Part shown: piece by piece, positions 59,179 to 64,000 of the stretch | Position numbering within the stretch: the first letter of the stretch is position 1 | Layout: each line of letters opens with the position of its first letter | The notes under the pieces: generated by a model | Seen by the model: only the letters and a program-made list of their open reading frames with translations | Told to the model about the DNA's origin: nothing | The model's database searches: none | Translations under genes and position numbers: made by a program | Assembly: GCF_009707955.1 (NCBI RefSeq) | Contig: NZ_WMDQ01000002.1 | Span: 682,001-746,000 of the forward strand | DNA length: 64,000 bases | Reading direction: 5' to 3' | Source: Flavobacterium sp. LC2016-13 | GTDB taxonomy: Bacteria > Bacteroidota > Bacteroidia > Flavobacteriales > Flavobacteriaceae

Positions 59179-59991
59179 TTATCTTATAACGCCAACTTTT
59201 GCTGCTGTTGCTCTTGCTTCCGGAATTAATGCTTTTAAATTGGCAATTCTGGTAGCGTCAGAAGGATGTGTACTCATAAATTCAGGAGTTCCTGCTGCGC
59301 CTGATTTAGCTGACATTCTGCTCCAAAAAGAAATTGCATCATCTGGGTTATATCCTGCAATCGCCATAAGTGTTAATCCAATTTTATCAGCTTCAGTTTC
59401 ATTGCTTCTGCTAAATGGAAGCATTACTCCTACTTCAGTACCAAGTCCGTAAGCTTGAGAAAATATTGCTTGTGTAGCCTCAGATTTACCGCTTGTTGCA
59501 GCGCCCAGTGCTACTCCGCCAATTTGCTGTAATTGTGCGGCGCTCATTCTTTGTGCACCGTGATTTGCTAAAGCATGAGAAACTTCGTGTCCCATAACAG
59601 TTGCTAAACCTGCATCGTTTTGTGTAATTGGTAAAATTCCTGAATAAACCACAATTTTACCTCCTGGTAAACACCATGCATTTACTTCTTTATTATCTAC
59701 TAATTTATATTCCCAGCGATAATCTTTCAAGTATTGTGATTGTCCTAAAAAAGTCAAATATTTTTCTGCGGCGTTTTTTATTCTGGTACCAACTGCATCA
59801 ACTCTTTTTGCATCTGCTGTTCCTGTTATAACTTTATTTTCGGCTATAAAAGTATTGTATTGTTGAAAAGAGGTTGGAAACAATTCACTGTTTGAAACAA
59901 AATTCAGATTCGTTTTTCCTGTAACAGGATTGGTTGCACATGCACAAACTAAAAGTGCTGCAAAAATTGTTAAGAAAAAGTAATTTTTCAT
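59179..59991 (-). CDS. M48-family metallopeptidase lipoprotein
   Basis: A 270-residue zinc metallopeptidase similar to BepA/LoiP outer-membrane quality-control proteases. The lipoprotein signal ends in LLVCAC at residues 14-19 (lipobox). The zinc motif is MGHEVSHALANHG (HExxH at 135-139), and the third ligand glutamate is in RSNETEADKIG. ATG 59991 gives a normal short lipoprotein signal; the frame also has an ATG two codons earlier. In relatives it degrades misassembled outer-membrane proteins. Confidence 0.92.
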   Translation of the reverse strand: MKNYFFLTIFAALLVCACATNPVTGKTNLNFVSNSELFPTSFQQYNTFIAENKVITGTADAKRVDAVGTRIKNAAEKYLTFLGQSQYLKDYRWEYKLVDNKEVNAWCLPGGKIVVYSGILPITQNDAGLATVMGHEVSHALANHGAQRMSAAQLQQIGGVALGAATSGKSEATQAIFSQAYGLGTEVGVMLPFSRSNETEADKIGLTLMAIAGYNPDDAISFWSRMSAKSGAAGTPEFMSTHPSDATRIANLKALIPEARATAAKVGVIR

Positions 59992-60078
59992 GATCATAAA
60001 TTTTAATTATAAAGTAAAAATAACGAATATTTTAATAAGATATTTTATATAATTAAATCCAAACCTATCATAATTTTA

Positions 60079-62478
60079 TCATTCACCAACAATATGCAAT
60101 TCAGTGAACTCTTTATCAATAATTAAAGAATTATTCTCTCCAAAATTTACATTGTCAAATTCGACTTTTTCATTATCAATTTCGATTTCTGTAACTTTAA
60201 AAGGTAAACCAATCAAGTTGATTTTATATTTGGTATACGGTGTATCAAATTTTCCTTCTTTATGTAATTGAACTATCAGCTCTTTTTCTTTTCCGATGGT
60301 TTTGAAAGATAAAAAACTGTAACGTCCTTTTTTATAATCATAACCGTCTTGTGCATCTTCATAAACAACAGATTTCTCTTTACCTCTTTTATAATAAATA
60401 TCAAGTGTTAATTCATCAAATTCAAGTTCTCCCACATATTGTTGAACCGGATATTTCGGAATTATGGCACCCGCTTTTACAAAAACCGGAATTTCATCAA
60501 ATTTAGTATCAATCCAAACCTCTCTTCCTCCTGTATAAAATTCATTTGTCCAGTAGTTATACCATTCTCCTCTTGGGATATACATACGTCTTCCTAAAGC
60601 ATTAGGTTCAAGAATTGGACATACTAAAATTTGATTTCCAAAGATGAATTCATCATTGCGATAATGTGTTTGTGTATCGTCCTGATCATAATAAACCAAT
60701 GGTTTCAACATCGGAATCCCTTCTTCGATATATTGCCAAAACATAGTATATAAATAAGGTAATAACTGATAACGAAGGCTGACAAATTTTCTGGTAATAT
60801 TGATTACTTCTTCATCAAAAGCCCAAGGTTCCTGATTACCGTGATCTCCTGAAGAATGCGTTCTGCAAAACGGATGAAAAACACCCAATTGAATCCAACG
60901 CGCGTACAATTCGCCTGTTGGCTGTTCTGCAAAACCTCCAATATCAGAGCCGGTAAAACCCATTCCTGAAATACACATTCTTTGAACCTGAATATTGGCA
61001 ATCCATAAATGTTCCCAAGTAGCTACGTTATCACCCGTCCAAGAAGATGTATAACGCTGTGCTCCTGAATAAGCCGATCTTGTAATTACAAAAGGTCTTT
61101 TTGGATAAGCAAAACGTTTCACACCATGATACGTTGCCCTTGCCATTTGGGTTCCATAAATATTGTGTGCTTTTCTATGACTGCAAGGATTTCCATCGTA
61201 CCAATGACGCACATCCATTGGAAAAGTTTTATTAGGAACCTCCATAACAGCCGGTTCGTTCATATCATTCCAAACACCTTTTACGCCAATATCTGAAATT
61301 AATTCTTTAAATAATCCTGCCCACCATTCTCTAACTGCGGGATTTGTATAATCTGGAAAATTACATTCTCCAGGCCAGACTTTTCCTTTCATATAAGGTC
61401 CATCGGCTCTTTTACAGAAATAATCTTTTTCTAAAGCTTCCTGATAAACCCAGTAATCTTTATCGATTTTAATTCCGGGATCTATGATTACAACGGTTTT
61501 AAAACCGTCTTCAGCTAATTCGGCAACCATCCTTTTCGGATCAGGAAAATATTCTTTACTCCACGTAAAACATCGAAAACCTTCCATATAATCGATATCG
61601 AGATAAATGGCATCACATGGAATTTTAAGTTCTCTAAATTTCGAGGTAATTTCTTTTACTTTGCTTTCCGGATAATAACTCCACTTACATTGATGATATC
61701 CCAAAACCCATAAAGGCGGTAATTCTGGTTTACCGGTCAAATCTGTATAAGTTACCACAACATCTTCCATTTGTGGCCCGTAAATGAAATAATAATTCAT
61801 CTCGCCGCCTTCTGCCCAAAAACTGGTCACATTTCTTCTTTCCTGACAAAAATCGAAGAAAGTTCTAAATGTGTTATCAAAGAAAATTCCGTACGATTGT
61901 TTGTTATGTAAACCAATATAAAACGGAACTACTTTATATAATGGATCTTGTTCTTTTTGATATGCATATTGATCTGTGGCAAAATTTTCTAATCTTTTGC
62001 CTTTTAAATTCATTTGAGTTGCTTTGTCGCCAAGACCATAAAAACATTCTCCATCTTTAGAAGATTTACTCATTTTTACGATATTTCCACCATATTCATA
62101 GCTTTCCTCCCAATGAAAACCAAGTTCATCTTCTAGGATTAAAAGGTCATTTAAATCATAAATAGACAAACGAAGATCTGCTTTCTGAATTTTGCATTTT
62201 ACTTTACTGGTTCTTATCTGAAAGAAAGCTTCTTCTTCTGTTAATTCCAGAAAATTATATCCATGCAATTGGGTTTTATCAATGGCGTATGAGAAATCAT
62301 TGCTAAAATAACCTTTTGTAGTAAAACGAAACCGAATTAAACTATCTCTAAGAATCGTGACTTTTAAGATTACTTTGTTGTCTGTATTAAAAAAGATAGT
62401 ATCGCCTTCATGCTCGTATGAAACGATTTTTGATGGATATAAATCGCCTTTATATTCTAATGATGTATTTGTAATCAT
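60079..62478 (-). CDS. Glycoside hydrolase family 31 (alpha-glucosidase type)
   Basis: A 799-residue cytoplasmic-looking enzyme (no signal peptide) of the GH31 alpha-glucosidase family. An N-terminal beta-sandwich (about 1-240) precedes the TIM barrel. The catalytic nucleophile is the aspartate in WNDMNEP (Asp 405) and the acid/base is in WTGDN (Asp 483). The typical YLDIDYMEG and CRTHSSGDHGNQEPW motifs are also present. It hydrolyses non-reducing alpha-glucosyl ends. Its neighbour encodes the glycogen branching enzyme, so a role in glycogen or maltodextrin turnover is likely. An intergenic gap of 201 bp separates them. Confidence 0.95.
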   Translation of the reverse strand: MITNTSLEYKGDLYPSKIVSYEHEGDTIFFNTDNKVILKVTILRDSLIRFRFTTKGYFSNDFSYAIDKTQLHGYNFLELTEEEAFFQIRTSKVKCKIQKADLRLSIYDLNDLLILEDELGFHWEESYEYGGNIVKMSKSSKDGECFYGLGDKATQMNLKGKRLENFATDQYAYQKEQDPLYKVVPFYIGLHNKQSYGIFFDNTFRTFFDFCQERRNVTSFWAEGGEMNYYFIYGPQMEDVVVTYTDLTGKPELPPLWVLGYHQCKWSYYPESKVKEITSKFRELKIPCDAIYLDIDYMEGFRCFTWSKEYFPDPKRMVAELAEDGFKTVVIIDPGIKIDKDYWVYQEALEKDYFCKRADGPYMKGKVWPGECNFPDYTNPAVREWWAGLFKELISDIGVKGVWNDMNEPAVMEVPNKTFPMDVRHWYDGNPCSHRKAHNIYGTQMARATYHGVKRFAYPKRPFVITRSAYSGAQRYTSSWTGDNVATWEHLWIANIQVQRMCISGMGFTGSDIGGFAEQPTGELYARWIQLGVFHPFCRTHSSGDHGNQEPWAFDEEVINITRKFVSLRYQLLPYLYTMFWQYIEEGIPMLKPLVYYDQDDTQTHYRNDEFIFGNQILVCPILEPNALGRRMYIPRGEWYNYWTNEFYTGGREVWIDTKFDEIPVFVKAGAIIPKYPVQQYVGELEFDELTLDIYYKRGKEKSVVYEDAQDGYDYKKGRYSFLSFKTIGKEKELIVQLHKEGKFDTPYTKYKINLIGLPFKVTEIEIDNEKVEFDNVNFGENNSLIIDKEFTELHIVGE

Positions 62479-62679
62479 ATCGCTAATGAATTAATTATCC
62501 TAATGCTAATCTCTATTTCAAACATACAAAAAAACTTCATAAGCCTCTATGAATAAAAGGTTTATTCACGAAAACGTTTTTGTTGCCTGACTAATAAATT
62601 ACGTATTACAAAATCGACAAATTGATAATTTAAGTATATTAAATTAGCAAAATGGCATCAAACAAATTAATCTTAAAAT

Positions 62680-64000
62680 TTATTCGAAAGAATAAACGGT
62701 AACGCTTAAAGGCGGTAAAATTAATTCGATAGAAAAATCTCTGCCATCATAAGGAACAGCTTCAATTTTTAAGATATTTGAATTTGAAACTCCGCTTCCT
62801 CCATAAATAATAGCATCACTATTAAAAATCTCGTGTAAACTGCCTTTTTGTGGAATCCCGATTCTATAATTTTCTCTCACAACTTGCGTGAAATTACAAA
62901 CTACAACAACATTTTCGTTCGAATTATTCCCTTTTCGGATATAAGATAAAACAGCATTTTGATGATCTGAATAATTAATCCATTCAAAACCTTCTCCACT
63001 AAATTGCTTTTCATACAAAGCGGGACGTGATTTATATAATTGATTTAAATCTGTAATTATTTTTTTAATTCCTGAATGATAGTCATATTGCAATAAATGC
63101 CAGTCTAAACTTTGTTCAAAATTCCATTCGTCACTTTGTCCAAATTCAGAACCCATAAATAATAATTTGGTTCCGGGATGTGTAAACATGTAGCCATATA
63201 ACAATCGTAAATTGGCAAATTTCTGCCATTCGTCGCCAGACATTTTATTAGCTATAGATTTTTTTCCGTAGACCACTTCATCGTGTGAAAACGGAAGCAT
63301 GAAATTTTCTGTAAAAGCATACGTCATCGAAAAAGTCAAGTCATTTTGATGGTATTTTCTATAAACAGTTTCTTTTTGAAAGTATTTTAAAGTATCGTGC
63401 ATCCAGCCCATCATCCATTTCATTCCAAAACCTAAACCACCCGTAAATGTTGGTCTTGAAACCATTGGATAAGAAGTGCTTTCTTCAGCAATAGTCTGAA
63501 CTCCATCAAAATTAGCGTAGATAACTTCATTAAATTCTTTAAGAAAACTTATCGTTTCTAGATTTTCTCTTCCTCCGTAAATATTCGGTTCCCACTCACC
63601 TTCATTTCTCGAATAATCAAGATATAACATCGAAGCAACAGCATCAACACGCAAACCATCAACATGATAATTTTGAAGCCAGAAAACAGCATTGCTAATC
63701 AGGAAAGCGCGAACTTCATTCCTGCCATAATTAAAAACAAGACTCTTCCAATCCGGATGATAGCCTTTTCTGCGATCCGGATGTTCGTATAAATGTGAAC
63801 CATCAAAAAAACCTAAACCGTGCGCATCATCAGGAAAATGCGACGGAACCCAATCTAAAATTACTCCAATACCGGCCTGATGTAATTTATCGACCAAAAC
63901 CATAAAATCCTGTGGTTTTCCAAAACGTGAAGTTGGTGCAAAATAACCAACCAATTGATAGCCCCACGACGGATCATAAGGATATTCCATAATGGGCATA
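62680..64000 (-). CDS. glgB: 1,4-alpha-glucan branching enzyme (N-terminus beyond window edge)
   Basis: The visible 440 residues are the catalytic GH13_9 barrel and C-terminal domain of glycogen branching enzyme. Regions I-IV are recognisable: the barrel begins with [15 protein letters not shown], and [16 protein letters not shown] carries the nucleophile aspartate. TIAEEST holds the acid/base glutamate, and FSHDEV the transition-state aspartate. The C-terminal beta-domain ends in [12 protein letters not shown]. The N-terminal CBM48 and the start lie to the right of the window. It makes alpha-1,6 branches in glycogen. A glg cluster probably continues beyond the edge. Confidence 0.94.
   Translation of the reverse strand, partial: MPIMEYPYDPSWGYQLVGYFAPTSRFGKPQDFMVLVDKLHQAGIGVILDWVPSHFPDDAHGLGFFDGSHLYEHPDRRKGYHPDWKSLVFNYGRNEVRAFLISNAVFWLQNYHVDGLRVDAVASMLYLDYSRNEGEWEPNIYGGRENLETISFLKEFNEVIYANFDGVQTIAEESTSYPMVSRPTFTGGLGFGMKWMMGWMHDTLKYFQKETVYRKYHQNDLTFSMTYAFTENFMLPFSHDEVVYGKKSIANKMSGDEWQKFANLRLLYGYMFTHPGTKLLFMGSEFGQSDEWNFEQSLDWHLLQYDYHSGIKKIITDLNQLYKSRPALYEKQFSGEGFEWINYSDHQNAVLSYIRKGNNSNENVVVVCNFTQVVRENYRIGIPQKGSLHEIFNSDAIIYGGSGVSNSNILKIEAVPYDGRDFSIELILPPLSVTVYSFE

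Overview
The window comes from an AT-rich Bacteroidota chromosome, most likely a Flavobacterium. Four things point there. Promoters where visible match the Bacteroidota TTTG / TAnnTTTG consensus, and Shine-Dalgarno sites are absent. The type IX secretion protein PorQ is present. Gene families are typical of flavobacteria (DUF2911, DUF1684, DUF3667, fused ResB-CcsA, head GIN domain). Intergenic repeats resemble those of flavobacterial genomes. I see no tRNA, rRNA, CRISPR array, insertion sequence or prophage. Most of the window is ordinary chromosome with small accessory patches.

Layout. 1-2.7 kb: a partial lipoprotein glutathione peroxidase, a small secreted ORF, and an ECF sigma/anti-sigma pair. 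2.7-6.6 kb: DoxX and DUF3667 membrane proteins, then a four-gene arsenic operon (arsR, DUF6428, arsC-like, acr3) with a palindrome at its head. 6.6-9.9 kb: one giant ResB-CcsA cytochrome c biogenesis protein. 10-12 kb: a GH28 pectinase with a LacI-type palindrome directly behind its promoter. 11.9-15.3 kb: a housekeeping run (DUF2520, KdsC-like phosphatase, UbiA prenyltransferase, Maf, MscS). 15.4-23.7 kb: AI-2E exporter family protein, a POTRA/beta-barrel protein, a His-rich secreted protein, a PIG-L deacetylase, a 35-residue membrane peptide and a sodium:solute symporter. 23.7-27 kb: an islet of poorly characterised genes. 27-32.3 kb: DUF2911, HAD phosphatase, TcdA, TatD and DUF1684 on the minus strand, and a divergent MFS transporter.

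32.3-38 kb: a BlaI/M56 regulatory pair behind an array of operator half-sites, a small secreted peptide, and two penicillin-binding-like serine hydrolases. 38-42.4 kb: small conserved proteins, an EamA exporter, a fasciclin protein and three tandem ExbD-like genes without ExbB. 42.5-44.3 kb: ribosomal protein S1 with a clear promoter, followed by repeat-rich spacer. 44.6-53.5 kb (minus strand): three small membrane proteins, a nucleoside-permease-like MFS protein, cytidylate kinase, two tandem L,D-transpeptidase-like genes, porQ and lon. 53.7-57.6 kb: a lipoprotein, then a second ECF sigma/anti-sigma operon carrying two secreted beta-solenoid-like proteins. 57.7-64 kb (minus strand): UMF1-type MFS transporter, M48 lipoprotein peptidase, GH31 alpha-glucosidase and a partial glycogen branching enzyme.

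The best candidates for something under-described are the ExbD-like triplet with cysteine-rich variable insertions, the BlaI/M56 locus with its 20-bp-periodic operators, the ECF operon with two repetitive secreted proteins, the peptide/symporter pair, and the paralogous L,D-transpeptidase pair in which one copy has lost motif histidines.
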